From NCBI RefSeq assembly GCF_900095305.1, contig NZ_FMDO01000041.1:1-34877 (forward strand): a DNA stretch of 34,877 bases, written 5' to 3'. The position numbers and the translations under genes were made by a program. Shown here piece by piece: positions 1 through 7,286 of the stretch. Under the pieces are notes generated by a model. It was not told the origin of the DNA. It ran no database searches and saw only the letters and a program-made list of their open reading frames with translations. This stretch comes from Proteiniborus sp. DW1. Its GTDB lineage: Bacteria > Bacillota > Clostridia > Tissierellales > Proteiniboraceae. How positions within the stretch are numbered: the stretch's first letter is position 1; every line of letters starts with the position of its first letter.

Positions 1-1079
1 ATAAAAAGAGCAGTACCTTCTACTGCTTCCTCTGCTGTGTTAAAGTGTGCTGTTGCCATAGAACCATCAAGTCCTCTTGTACAAGCTCTTACTGCTTCTA
101 TAGCCTCTCCTGCCCCTCTAAACTCCTCTATTATAAGAACATCTGGAGATTCTCTTAACATAAGAACAAATAAATCCTTCATATGGATTCCCAAATGACC
201 TTGTTCCCCTAATTCTATAATATCTCTATCTGGATAATGGTATTGTAATAATACCTCTGAATCCTTTCCTATTACTCCTATTCTAAGTTTTTCATTCAGT
301 TCACCAACTACTTTTCTCATGAAAGTTGTTTTACCAGCACCAACATTTCCAGATATGAGCATACTTGCTCTCCCTCTTGCTAAAATACTAATTGCTTTCC
401 ATACTTTTGAATTTAATGTTTCTCTTTCTATATAATTTTCTAACGTAGGCTTAAATGAGTCTGGCCTTCTTAAAACAAAAGTCCAGGGCTTTGTAATTGG
501 AGGACATGTAGCAGTAAGTCTTGAGCCATCAGATAATACTGACTCTAACTTAGGACTAGACATATCAATACTAGCACCCATATCCTCTACAATCATTCTT
601 TTTATTAAAGTTATTATTTCGTCATCACTATTAAACTCAAAATCAATTTTTTCAGGCACTCCATTTCTTATAATACGAATTTTATCTTTTCCTGCTCCAT
701 TTACCCTTATCTCATCAGTTACATTGTCAACTGCATATTCTTCAAGTCCATCTAATCCCCAATTCTTAGCAAAGATTTTATATGCTAAATCTTCTAAGGT
801 AAACCCAGGAACTTTAATATTATTTTCTTTTAAAGTTTCTAGGATATAGTATCTAGCCTTATTAATAGCCTCTCTATTCCTTGACATTGCAAGTGATAGT
901 GTACGTTGCTTTGCATCATAAGAAATTTCTTCATTATTGATTTTAGAGTTTTTCATCATTTCTTCTTGCATGAAACTTAGAACTTCCTCAAAGGTCATTT
1001 CCTTAACAGGTTTAGTTATTTCCTTCGTCTGGAGAATTGATTTCTGTTCCTTCTCCTTCTTCCTGAAGATTTTCATCAT
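1..1079 (-). CDS. tadA: Second TadA/CpaF-type pilus ATPase (partial, C-terminus outside window)
   Basis: Secretion-superfamily ATPase of the VirB11/TadA type, expected to form a cytoplasmic hexamer that powers pilus subunit assembly. About 359 N-terminal residues are present. A Walker A motif GNVGAGKTT lies near residues 244-252, followed by LLRESPDVLIIEE-type Walker B sequence and the conserved MATAHFNTAEEA region, where TadA1 has STLHANSPEEA. The gene runs off the left edge. The ATG at 1079 gives an N-terminus of the FRKKEKE type and has GGTG 9 nt upstream, but this start lies inside the reconstructed end of the upstream cpaB-like gene (stop at 1012-1014). An ATG at 998 would avoid the overlap but has a poor ribosome-binding site. 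It is a divergent paralogue of the complete TadA at 11092-12477, so it probably drives a second or alternative step of the same machine. Family assignment is firm; the separate role is inferred. Confidence 0.88.
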   Translation of the reverse strand, partial: MMKIFRKKEKEQKSILQTKEITKPVKEMTFEEVLSFMQEEMMKNSKINNEEISYDAKQRTLSLAMSRNREAINKARYYILETLKENNIKVPGFTLEDLAYKIFAKNWGLDGLEEYAVDNVTDEIRVNGAGKDKIRIIRNGVPEKIDFEFNSDDEIITLIKRMIVEDMGASIDMSSPKLESVLSDGSRLTATCPPITKPWTFVLRRPDSFKPTLENYIERETLNSKVWKAISILARGRASMLISGNVGAGKTTFMRKVVGELNEKLRIGVIGKDSEVLLQYHYPDRDIIELGEQGHLGIHMKDLFVLMLRESPDVLIIEEFRGAGEAIEAVRACTRGLDGSMATAHFNTAEEAVEGTALF

Positions 1080-1829
1080 CTATTTTTTCACCATCCTCTA
1101 TAGTTTCAGCTTCCTCTATAGTTTCAGCTTCCTCATTTAATAAATCATTAATGTATTGATCTCTTTCTTCTTCAACTGCCTGATATGATTGTTTTACAAC
1201 TAATACATATCCATTATCTATTTCAACTGAAGCAGGTACTAAACTGTCTACTTCATCTCTTCTTACCCCTAGTTTTACTGTTTCTATTCAAGCAGAAACG
1301 GCATACGAGATCCTTCACCTACATCCTTACCATTAGCAGTAGATAAAGAGATAACTACAACATTTTCAGCAACTAAAGATACTTGATTCCCTTCAACCCA
1401 ATCACCTTTTTCTAAATCTACCTTATATATATCAACAATATCTCCTGGCTTTGCTCCGCCTGTTTTTGCATATAAAGTATTAATTGTGACAAAAGATATA
1501 TCTTCAATTTCTTCTTTATCTAGCAAATTATCTTTAAGTATTGGTTCATTAGCAGATAAAGGTGTTTTAGATATTTTGCCTAAAACATCTGCTAAATCAA
1601 CTATATAATTATCTGTATTCGTAGTAACAGGTACTTGTAAAACCTTTAAATCTTGACTTCTAATTGTTTCATATAATGGTATTTCTTTAGCAGTTATTAT
1701 GATATCTTTCACTTCTACGGGTTCTTGATACTTATTATTTAGAAAATAAAAAGACACACCAGCAATAATAAGTCCTAGTATGCCTATTAATACATATGGT
1801 AAATATTTAAAACGTTTTATTGTGAACAT
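1012..1829 (-). CDS. cpaB: CpaB/SAF-domain pilus protein, reading frame broken by adapter-like bases
   Basis: CpaB/RcpC-like protein with one N-terminal membrane anchor (about residues 9-30) followed by a SAF-type domain (AKEIPLYETIRSQDLKV... with PLSANEPIL). As printed, the frame stops at 1284 after 181 residues with an alien ending, GSRMPFLLE. If bases 1289-1311 are removed the frame continues without interruption: GEG joins IETVKLGVRRDEVDSL and runs to a TAA at 1012-1014. This gives about 264 residues, close to the other CpaB here (13877-14689). The restored tail is rich in Glu and carries an 18-bp tandem repeat. The start at 1829 has an AAAGGGG ribosome-binding site. The gene sits directly upstream of the second TadA. 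It is probably intact in the living organism; the break looks artefactual. Confidence 0.82.
1099..1134 (-). repeat. Two tandem 18-bp repeats in the cpaB tail
   Basis: The 18-mer TATAGTTTCAGCTTCCTC occurs at 1099-1116 and again, identically, at 1117-1134 on the plus strand. On the coding strand it encodes EEAETI twice, in the acidic C-terminal tail of the restored CpaB-like protein. An in-frame unit of this size can expand or contract without breaking the gene. Confidence 0.85.
1289..1311 (+). other. Illumina P7 adapter-like 23-mer inside cpaB
   Basis: These 23 bases begin CAAGCAGAA and end CGGCATACGAGAT. From memory of the published 24-base Illumina P7 flow-cell sequence, they match throughout except for one missing G in the middle. 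The segment is in plus orientation, is more GC-rich than its surroundings, and deleting it exactly rejoins the cpaB reading frame (codon GGA then ATA GAA ACA). A genuine biological insertion is very unlikely. Confidence 0.9.
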
Positions 1830-1859
1830 CCCCTTTCATATTTATAAACTAATTAAAAT

Positions 1860-2091
1860 TTATAACTCTAACTCATACACTTCCTTCTGTTCTACCTCTT
1901 GCTCGATATGCCATGCTTCCTCTAGTTCTTTTTCGATATTCGCTTTATCTAAATCTATTATTACATCTATAATATCCTTCCCTGTCCATGCTTTACCTTC
2001 TCTAATCATATATACTATCAAAGAGCTTTATCTTTCCATCCTTAAACTTTTTAATAGCAAGCCATTCATCTCCTCCAAAAACACATAACAA
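1860..2091 (-). pseudogene. Frameshifted small gene of unknown function with a YELEL C-terminus
   Basis: Two overlapping frames read as coding. The first starts at a TTG at 2091 (GGGG 4 nt upstream) and gives LCVFGGDEWLAIKKFKDGKI..., stopping at 2002. The second opens with ATG at 2009 and gives MIREGKAWTGKDIIDVI... ending EQKEVYELEL, with stop at 1860-1862. One added base near 2005 would join them into a protein of about 78 residues. I do not recognise the family. The acidic -YELEL ending resembles the tails shared by the cassette proteins at 16372-21287, although this piece lies inside the pilus locus. It could be a decayed passenger gene, or two genuinely overlapping small genes. Confidence 0.5.
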
Positions 2092-2104
2092 TTCTCCCCT
2101 AATT

Positions 2105-2284
2105 TTACTCTTCTAAAAATGTCTCCACCAAATCATGTATATCCTCAAACTTATATATTTGACCTAGTATATGTCTTTTAGAATGATCCTCTATTTCAGC
2201 CTGTTTTATAATTTCATAATAGAGATCATTAATGATCTTTTCTTTTGTATGTCCTAAAATAGAATTATCTCGTTTAATTCGGAT
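2105..2284 (-). pseudogene. Remnant coding segment without a start codon
   Basis: An open frame of 59 codons with no plausible start at its upstream end reads RDNSILGHTKEKIINDLYYE... and ends DIHDLVETFLEE before TAA at 2105-2107. It is charged and looks like genuine helical protein rather than chance sequence. It lies just upstream of the frameshifted gene at 1860-2091 and may have belonged to the same lost gene or operon. Family unknown. Confidence 0.4.
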
Positions 2285-2365
2285 TCACATAGTATATATA
2301 AAACCTTATTTAGTGTCCATAGCTATATACTAACATCATATATTGATTATTTTTGCTGTAATATA

Positions 2366-2560
2366 TCAGTTTTTTCTACTGATTCGTGGGGCTATTTTTT
2401 CTTTATAACAATCAATAGCTAATAAAATCACATACAATGTTCCGATTAATAACATAAGACTTACAGCAATTACATTTAAAACTTTGTTATCACTCAAAAA
2501 CATAAAAGCTATTATAGTTGATAGTACTGGAGCTATTATTAAAGGAACTATACTTACCAT
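2366..2560 (-). CDS. Small two-helix membrane protein
   Basis: 64 residues with two predicted transmembrane segments (about residues 3-22 and 28-50), then a short basic tail KEKIAPRISRKN, which suggests that the C-terminus is cytoplasmic. The start at 2560 is supported by AGGAGGG with a 6-nt spacer. It follows the prepilin peptidase gene at 2720 in the pilus operon, so a role in pilus assembly or anchoring is possible but inferred only from position. No domain is recognised. The sequence around its ribosome-binding site is nearly repeated at 11059-11080, between tadA and tadB. Confidence 0.6.
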   Translation of the reverse strand: MVSIVPLIIAPVLSTIIAFMFLSDNKVLNVIAVSLMLLIGTLYVILLAIDCYKEKIAPRISRKN

Positions 2561-2719
2561 ATCTTACCCTCCTATCATTTATCATACCTGTTTATTAACA
2601 ACCACAATATTGAATGGTAAACAATTCTCCTTTTTATATATTGTAATTAGTTTACATGACCTTAAAATAGTTGTCTAGTTTATTGTAACCTATCCATCAT
2701 TTTAACGAAAGACTTAAAG

Positions 2720-3220
2720 TTAAAATATAAATAAACTAATTAAAGTACTTAGTGCTAAACATGCACCATATGGTATAGGTTTTTTCATATCTTTATTTTT
2801 TACATCTAAGGCTTTAAAACCAACATACTTTAGCATATTTAATTGCCCTAGAATATGTTTTGCTTTTTCTTTAAGTCTCTTTTGTCTAATAAAATCTACT
2901 GCTGCCCAAATAAGACCAAAACATGAAGCAATAATTGTAATTACTACAAAGGACTCAAAACCTAGCCATAATCCTATTGTTGCCATAAGCTTTACATCTC
3001 CACCCCCCATACCACCTAGAGACCACGCAATAAAGCCTATACTAAAACTTACTATAAAACCTAATAGCATTTCCTTTATATTGCCAAACAATACTTGATA
3101 TATAACGCCAACAAAAAGCATTGGGAAAATCAATTTATTAGGTATAATATAAATCCTGAAATCAACTATTCCTATAACTATTAGAGTCAAAATAAATATA
3201 ATCAAAAATACATTTTCCAA
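2720..3220 (-). CDS. tadV: Prepilin peptidase, A24 aspartic protease (TadV/CpaA-like)
   Basis: Membrane-embedded aspartyl protease expected to remove the leader peptide from Flp-type prepilin and TadE-type pseudopilins. The 166 residues are almost all hydrophobic, with about five or six membrane segments. The first catalytic Asp is in IGIVDFRIYIIPN (about residue 21) and the second in the family motif GGGDVK (about residue 74). There is no N-terminal methyltransferase domain, as is usual for Tad peptidases. A second, divergent copy lies two genes upstream at 3443-3919. The two may cleave different substrates, for example major pilin versus pseudopilins, but that is inference. Confidence 0.88.
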   Translation of the reverse strand: MENVFLIIFILTLIVIGIVDFRIYIIPNKLIFPMLFVGVIYQVLFGNIKEMLLGFIVSFSIGFIAWSLGGMGGGDVKLMATIGLWLGFESFVVITIIASCFGLIWAAVDFIRQKRLKEKAKHILGQLNMLKYVGFKALDVKNKDMKKPIPYGACLALSTLISLFIF

Positions 3221-3231
3221 AAGATCACCAC

Positions 3232-3429
3232 CTATGCTTTTTTTCTAAAAAATAGAGATTCAAATACAATTGTATAAAAAACAACAAATACAGTTATTGA
3301 AAAAGGAAAGGCACTCATATAATTACCAATTATATTTCCTTCATTTGCATGAGACATAACCATAAAAATACTGATAGTTGTTAAAATTGAAATCACATTA
3401 TACAAAAAAAATCTATGTACGAACCCCAC
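3232..3429 (-). CDS. Small membrane protein between two prepilin peptidases
   Basis: 65 residues with two hydrophobic segments (about 8-25 and 39-58) and a basic end FRKKA. Translation begins with GTG at 3429, preceded by AAGGCGG at 7-nt spacing. It is tightly packed, 11 bp before the downstream peptidase start and 13 bp after the upstream peptidase stop, so it is co-transcribed with them. I do not recognise a family. By position it could be an accessory subunit of the peptidase or the pilus platform. Confidence 0.6.
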   Translation of the reverse strand: MGFVHRFFLYNVISILTTISIFMVMSHANEGNIIGNYMSAFPFSITVFVVFYTIVFESLFFRKKA

Positions 3430-3442
3430 TGTAACACCGCCT

Positions 3443-3919
3443 TCATAATAAGCACATTAAAATAGTTATAATATAAGCCCCTAGTAAAAAGGGGGCTCCA
3501 ACTATTTTATTAAATTGCGTTTTATATAGTCCCAAAGTCTTAACTTCTTGCTTTAATTCAGATAGAAAAGACCTAAACCCTTCCTTGCAAATAAAGCAGA
3601 CAATATTACCTATTACAGTAAATAAAATAAAGAAAAAAAAGAAAGTCAACATCTTTTCATAATTAAGAAATGCAGCATAGCCCATAGCAAGTTTTAAATC
3701 ACCACCACCTAATTTAAACACTGGTATTAATGATGTTACAAGAAAAACAGCAAAAATTCCTAGTAAAGATCTTGTAAATCCTTGAAAATCATTATTAAGG
3801 CAATTAAAAAATATCCCCAGCAAAATCAAGGGATACGTAATATAGTTTTTTATCTTTCCTGTTTTAATATCTGTATAACAAGCTATAATACTAAATGGTA
3901 TTGGTAGCAATAAGTGCAT
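3443..3919 (-). CDS. tadV: Second prepilin peptidase (A24 family)
   Basis: 158-residue polytopic membrane protease with both catalytic Asp motifs: CYTDIKTGKIKNYIT near residues 15-29 and LGGGDLKLAMG near residues 70-80. Length fits stand-alone Tad prepilin peptidases. It follows the pseudopilin genes at 4007-5724, so its natural substrates are probably those proteins and the pilin at 8782. It is clearly homologous to, but divergent from, the peptidase at 2720-3220. Having two A24 peptidases in one cluster fits the duplication of other Tad parts in this locus. Confidence 0.88.
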   Translation of the reverse strand: MHLLLPIPFSIIACYTDIKTGKIKNYITYPLILLGIFFNCLNNDFQGFTRSLLGIFAVFLVTSLIPVFKLGGGDLKLAMGYAAFLNYEKMLTFFFFFILFTVIGNIVCFICKEGFRSFLSELKQEVKTLGLYKTQFNKIVGAPFLLGAYIITILMCLL

Positions 3920-4006
3920 ATACTTCTCTACCTCCTTACTTGAATTTTTTCTATAATCTGTTCACGAAAACTTCTCTTTTCTTTTCTATTTTTTTACTTA
4001 CTATAA

Positions 4007-4402
4007 CTACCAATTTGTACCGTAATATCTTTCTTTCAACTCCTCTTTAAACTTATACTTGGCTTTTAAGTTTAATAAATGTTTGCCACCAACAGGTATA
4101 TAAAAACCATAAGGCTTTATTATTTCAACACTACCCTCTTCTAATGATATAGAAACACTTGCACCAACCACCTCTCCTAAAGCTAATTCTTCATGTGCTT
4201 TATTAATAGCTTCAGAAGTATCTCCCATAGATACCTGGTACTCTCTAGCAGCTTCTTTTGCGGCCATATTCATTACAATTTTGTACCTAGCTGCATTTGT
4301 AAAAAAAACTAATCCTATAAACAAGCCCATTATTATGGGTAGCATTGTAGCAGTTTGAATTAAAGCGTTACCTTCTTCATCTTTAAACAGCTTTTTTAAC
4401 AT
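4007..4402 (-). CDS. tadE: TadE-type pseudopilin (second)
   Basis: Small single-pass protein with an N-terminal LKKLFKDEEGN leader followed at once by the hydrophobic ALIQTATMLPIIMGLFIGLV segment. This is the layout of TadE-like pseudopilins that prepilin peptidase trims after the Gly. I place the start at the ATG at 4402, because an earlier ATG at 4420 lies upstream of the GGAG (4414-4411) that serves this gene, and because the relatives at 4806 and 5724 begin the same way (M-x-K-x-L/I-K-D). The ATG at 4405 is an alternative. The extracellular remainder (about 100 residues) ends ERYYGTNW and has no recognised motif. It lies between another TadE-like gene and a prepilin peptidase gene. Confidence 0.8.
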   Translation of the reverse strand: MLKKLFKDEEGNALIQTATMLPIIMGLFIGLVFFTNAARYKIVMNMAAKEAAREYQVSMGDTSEAINKAHEELALGEVVGASVSISLEEGSVEIIKPYGFYIPVGGKHLLNLKAKYKFKEELKERYYGTNW

Positions 4403-4425
4403 CATTTCAACTCCTATCATTTAAC

Positions 4426-4806
4426 TTAACGATTATACGGCTCTATATGAAAAGCCGCACCTGCTTTAAGTGTAAAATTTTTCATAGGAAATCTTGTTGA
4501 ATATGGTTTTTCAATCTTTACAATTCTCATATCCCCATCTGCATATGCCTCTATAGTTGCACTTACATTGTTATTAGCTAACTCTTCTTCTGCCTTAGCT
4601 ATAGCTAATACTCTCATATCTTCACCTACTATTGGGTTTGCGTATACTCTTGCACCTTCTCTAGCTGCTACCCTCATTATTAATTTTTCTTCTATACCAT
4701 GCATAAAGAAAATATAGCCAAATACTAATAGTAGGAAAATAGGTATTGTAAGTGCAACTTCAACAACTGCACTACCTTTTTTATCTTTAAAGAGTTTTTT
4801 GAACAT
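4426..4806 (-). CDS. tadE: TadE-type pseudopilin (first)
   Basis: 126 residues with leader FKKLFKDKKGS and then a hydrophobic helix AVVEVALTIPIFLLLVFGYI containing the Glu at the fifth position of the presumed mature chain, as in processed type IV pilins. The conserved VAAREGARVYA stretch after the helix is typical of TadE. The protein is expected to be a minor pilin that primes or caps the fibre. It lies 12 bp after the TadG-like gene and 23 bp before the second TadE start, all in one operon. The ATG at 4806 has AGGAG about 6 nt upstream. Confidence 0.85.
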   Translation of the reverse strand: MFKKLFKDKKGSAVVEVALTIPIFLLLVFGYIFFMHGIEEKLIMRVAAREGARVYANPIVGEDMRVLAIAKAEEELANNNVSATIEAYADGDMRIVKIEKPYSTRFPMKNFTLKAGAAFHIEPYNR

Positions 4807-4818
4807 AGCATTTCTCCT

Positions 4819-5724
4819 TTACTCAATAACTTCTACTAGTTCCTTAACTGCTACAGCTTGAAAGGTTCTAGTATAAGAGTCTTTTCCAAATATATTACCA
4901 AATATAAATGGTACTTCTACTGTTACTGTTGCAGTAACTTCAACCCATCTAGGAAAATATACTTCTCTTGTTTCGTATGTATCATATGTCCAATTCTCTA
5001 CTTCTGAAAGTTCTGTTGGCAATGCTCCTCTAAATTCAACCATCCACCAAGCTTCATTGTTATATTCATTCCATGAAGGATTGTTTAATAGTTTTTTACC
5101 GCCCCTAATATAGTGTGAAGTTTCATAAGGTACTCCACTATCACAATTTCCACTAGGTTCTCTTCCTATTACATCTGGTCTATCAAGCCAAATATTTTTA
5201 GTTACTTTATATTTTCTTTTTTCATCATATCTTACTGTATAACTAGTAGAAACTATATTTACTTTTCCATCTAATCCATTGAGTTCTAGGTTTTCCTTAA
5301 GATAGTCATCAAAAATAATTTTTGCTTTGCTCTGATTTAAATAAATATAATTTTTTATATTACTTTCTGTATTGGTCCACGCCTTTAAGCTAGTTACATA
5401 TTTACTTCTATCCTCTGTATGAGAACTTATAATATTACCTTCTTCATCTCTTTCATCAACTATTGTTTCTATACAATTCATCCACCAATTACGATTTATT
5501 TCTATAAGTGTTTCATCTTGCTTTATTCCTCTTTTCATTTCCTTTACTGAACTTGCTAAAGATGCAGTAAGTCCAGCATCTAAAGCATTTCTTACAGCTA
5601 CCTTATCACTATATGCTACTACAAGAGCATAATTCATATATCCAATTAAAATTATCAATAAAGTAAGTATTGCTATCATTGGTAATACAGAACCTTTTTC
5701 ATCTTTTATTAATCTTTTTAACAT
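4819..5724 (-). CDS. TadG/TadE-like large pseudopilin
   Basis: 301 residues starting with the same leader type, LKRLIKDEKGS, then a hydrophobic segment (about 12-33) and an extracytoplasmic domain rich in Trp and Tyr. The early part VAVRNALDAGLTASLA resembles TadE/TadG proteins. No von Willebrand A domain motif is visible, so it is shorter than classical TadG. It probably sits at the base or tip of the pilus as a cleaved minor subunit. It begins the pseudopilin trio, and its product is a likely substrate of the prepilin peptidases at 2720 and 3443. Confidence 0.7.
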   Translation of the reverse strand: MLKRLIKDEKGSVLPMIAILTLLIILIGYMNYALVVAYSDKVAVRNALDAGLTASLASSVKEMKRGIKQDETLIEINRNWWMNCIETIVDERDEEGNIISSHTEDRSKYVTSLKAWTNTESNIKNYIYLNQSKAKIIFDDYLKENLELNGLDGKVNIVSTSYTVRYDEKRKYKVTKNIWLDRPDVIGREPSGNCDSGVPYETSHYIRGGKKLLNNPSWNEYNNEAWWMVEFRGALPTELSEVENWTYDTYETREVYFPRWVEVTATVTVEVPFIFGNIFGKDSYTRTFQAVAVKELVEVIE

Positions 5725-5784
5725 TTTTCCACCTTCTTTACAAAGAAGTTAGTCCTTAAATTACATAGACTAATCACATATTGC

Positions 5785-6441
5785 TCAATCATCTTTAGAT
5801 TTGCTTCTAATAAATGTAGGTCGTACTCCTGAACTTGTAGGTCTTGTTTCTTCATATTCTAGAGGTTGTTCATTAAATCTAGTTTTCATATCATCCATAT
5901 GTTTTTTTGCAAAACCATGTTTACCCGCAATCTTATCTATATCTTCAAACTTATCTATCACATCTAAAACTTTACCAGTATTAGCATTATATATCTCTAT
6001 AGTTGCACTATAGGATATTCTGTCAGGATTTTTTAAGCCTTCTTCAAAAGCTTTAATTTCACTTTCATTTAGCTTTCTTCCATATTGCTTTTCAATTCCT
6101 TCTAATATATCATCTTTAGTTATAGTTATTGCATAATATTCTGTTACACCAGAAGGCGGCTTAGCACCACCAATTATATCTGTAAAAGATATTTTATACT
6201 CAAATCCACCTATATTTATTTTTCCTTCTGTAAACCTATATCTTATACCTGATGTTGCACCAGTAGAGGTAGAAATATAAGAAAGTTGATTTAATACTCC
6301 ATTTTCATCTGTATCAATTTTTACAGGTTCAGGGAAAGGATTTTCTGTCTTTATAACCGATACTGCTGCAAAAACAGTACTAATCTGAGACAATATAGTT
6401 AGAACTATTACTACACTAATAAACCTCCTAGCTCTATTCAT
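5785..6441 (-). CDS. Secreted protein of unknown function in the pilus operon
   Basis: 218 residues with a clear signal peptide (positive start NRARR, hydrophobic core, likely cleavage after VFA near residue 25). The mature part contains TGATSGIRYRFTEG, a TKDDILEGIEKQYGRKL segment and SYSATIEIYNANTGKVLD, and ends in a basic and acidic tail. I do not recognise the family with confidence. The ATG at 6441 overlaps the end of the upstream gene by 8 bp (stop at 6434-6436), which indicates translational coupling. It is therefore probably made together with the membrane-anchored protein upstream and the pseudopilins downstream. Confidence 0.65.
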   Translation of the reverse strand: MNRARRFISVVIVLTILSQISTVFAAVSVIKTENPFPEPVKIDTDENGVLNQLSYISTSTGATSGIRYRFTEGKINIGGFEYKISFTDIIGGAKPPSGVTEYYAITITKDDILEGIEKQYGRKLNESEIKAFEEGLKNPDRISYSATIEIYNANTGKVLDVIDKFEDIDKIAGKHGFAKKHMDDMKTRFNEQPLEYEETRPTSSGVRPTFIRSKSKDD

Positions 6442-7228
6442 TGTTTATCTCCCTCCAATCAGAAAGATATATTACTTGTTGTAAAAATAATCCTTTAGTT
6501 GTATTGGCATATCTAAATTCAGCATCTCTTTCATAACCCTTCTTAGGCTCTAAACCAAAAGGATTATCTTCTCTGACATAAGCTAATTGCAATACTCCAC
6601 TAACTACATAATCACCTCTAATCATTTTGTATACCAAATTAACATCTGTTTCCCACCCTACTATCGCATTTCTATATATATTCAATCTTTGAGGATGAAG
6701 AGTCTTAATTGCCCATTCAACTTCCTCTGGTTCTTTTTCATAGAATTCACCATATTTGTATCTTGGAGGTACATCTTCTAAATATCCTGTATACCAATCA
6801 TAGCCATAATCTTGTATCCTTTTAATATCTTCATCAGATAATTCTTTTGTTTGTTTGACTTTTTCAGGATTATCTTTTAATTTAAAACTCACACCATCTA
6901 TTACATACTGTACTGGTGCATCCTCTAATTCATAATATTCCTTTCCTGAACTTGCATCCTTTAGTGGTCTTACTGCTATTTTATTTTTAGGCTTTTTAGA
7001 TTCTATTTCTTTCTCTTTTTCTTCTATGGAAACTATCTCGTTATTATCTTTTTCTGATTTATTATCTTTGGGTATCTTTTTCTGTTCTTCTTGTAATTCT
7101 TCTCCATATGCATTATCTGCTATTAAAATAGCATCATCTTTATTTTTATTGAAAATAAAAAACGAACATATAAAAACAACCAATATAACTAAAACAATAC
7201 TTAAACTTACCTTTATTTTTCTATTCAA
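6434..7228 (-). CDS. Membrane-anchored protein sharing its C-terminal domain with the SLH protein
   Basis: 264 residues. An N-terminal signal anchor (about 7-27) is followed by a charged linker rich in Lys, Glu and Asp (about 30-80) and a C-terminal extracellular domain. That domain carries LSDEDIKRIQDYGYD, VYKMIRGDYVVSGVLQ, AEFRYANTTKG and LSDWREIN. The same order of motifs (LTDEDIKRLQSY, IYYANGDYGIRGVVQ, MISNTTKG, LSEWKE) occurs at the end of the SLH protein at 7285-8460, so the two share an unnamed domain. The gene lies immediately downstream of that protein's gene. A role in linking the pilus to the cell envelope is plausible but inferred. Confidence 0.65.
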   Translation of the reverse strand: MNRKIKVSLSIVLVILVVFICSFFIFNKNKDDAILIADNAYGEELQEEQKKIPKDNKSEKDNNEIVSIEEKEKEIESKKPKNKIAVRPLKDASSGKEYYELEDAPVQYVIDGVSFKLKDNPEKVKQTKELSDEDIKRIQDYGYDWYTGYLEDVPPRYKYGEFYEKEPEEVEWAIKTLHPQRLNIYRNAIVGWETDVNLVYKMIRGDYVVSGVLQLAYVREDNPFGLEPKKGYERDAEFRYANTTKGLFLQQVIYLSDWREINNE

Positions 7229-7259
7229 AATATAACCTCCTCTATAATAAAGTAATTAA

Positions 7260-7286
7260 AAAAAGACTAAATAAATTAGTCTTTTT
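7260..7286 (-). terminator. Intrinsic terminator after the SLH gene
   Basis: Perfect 11-bp stem (7260-7270 with 7276-7286) with a 5-nt loop, followed on the minus strand by a run of T. It overlaps the last codon and stop of the SLH gene and lies about 30 nt before the next gene's start. It probably reduces, rather than abolishes, expression of the downstream pilus genes. Confidence 0.75.
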
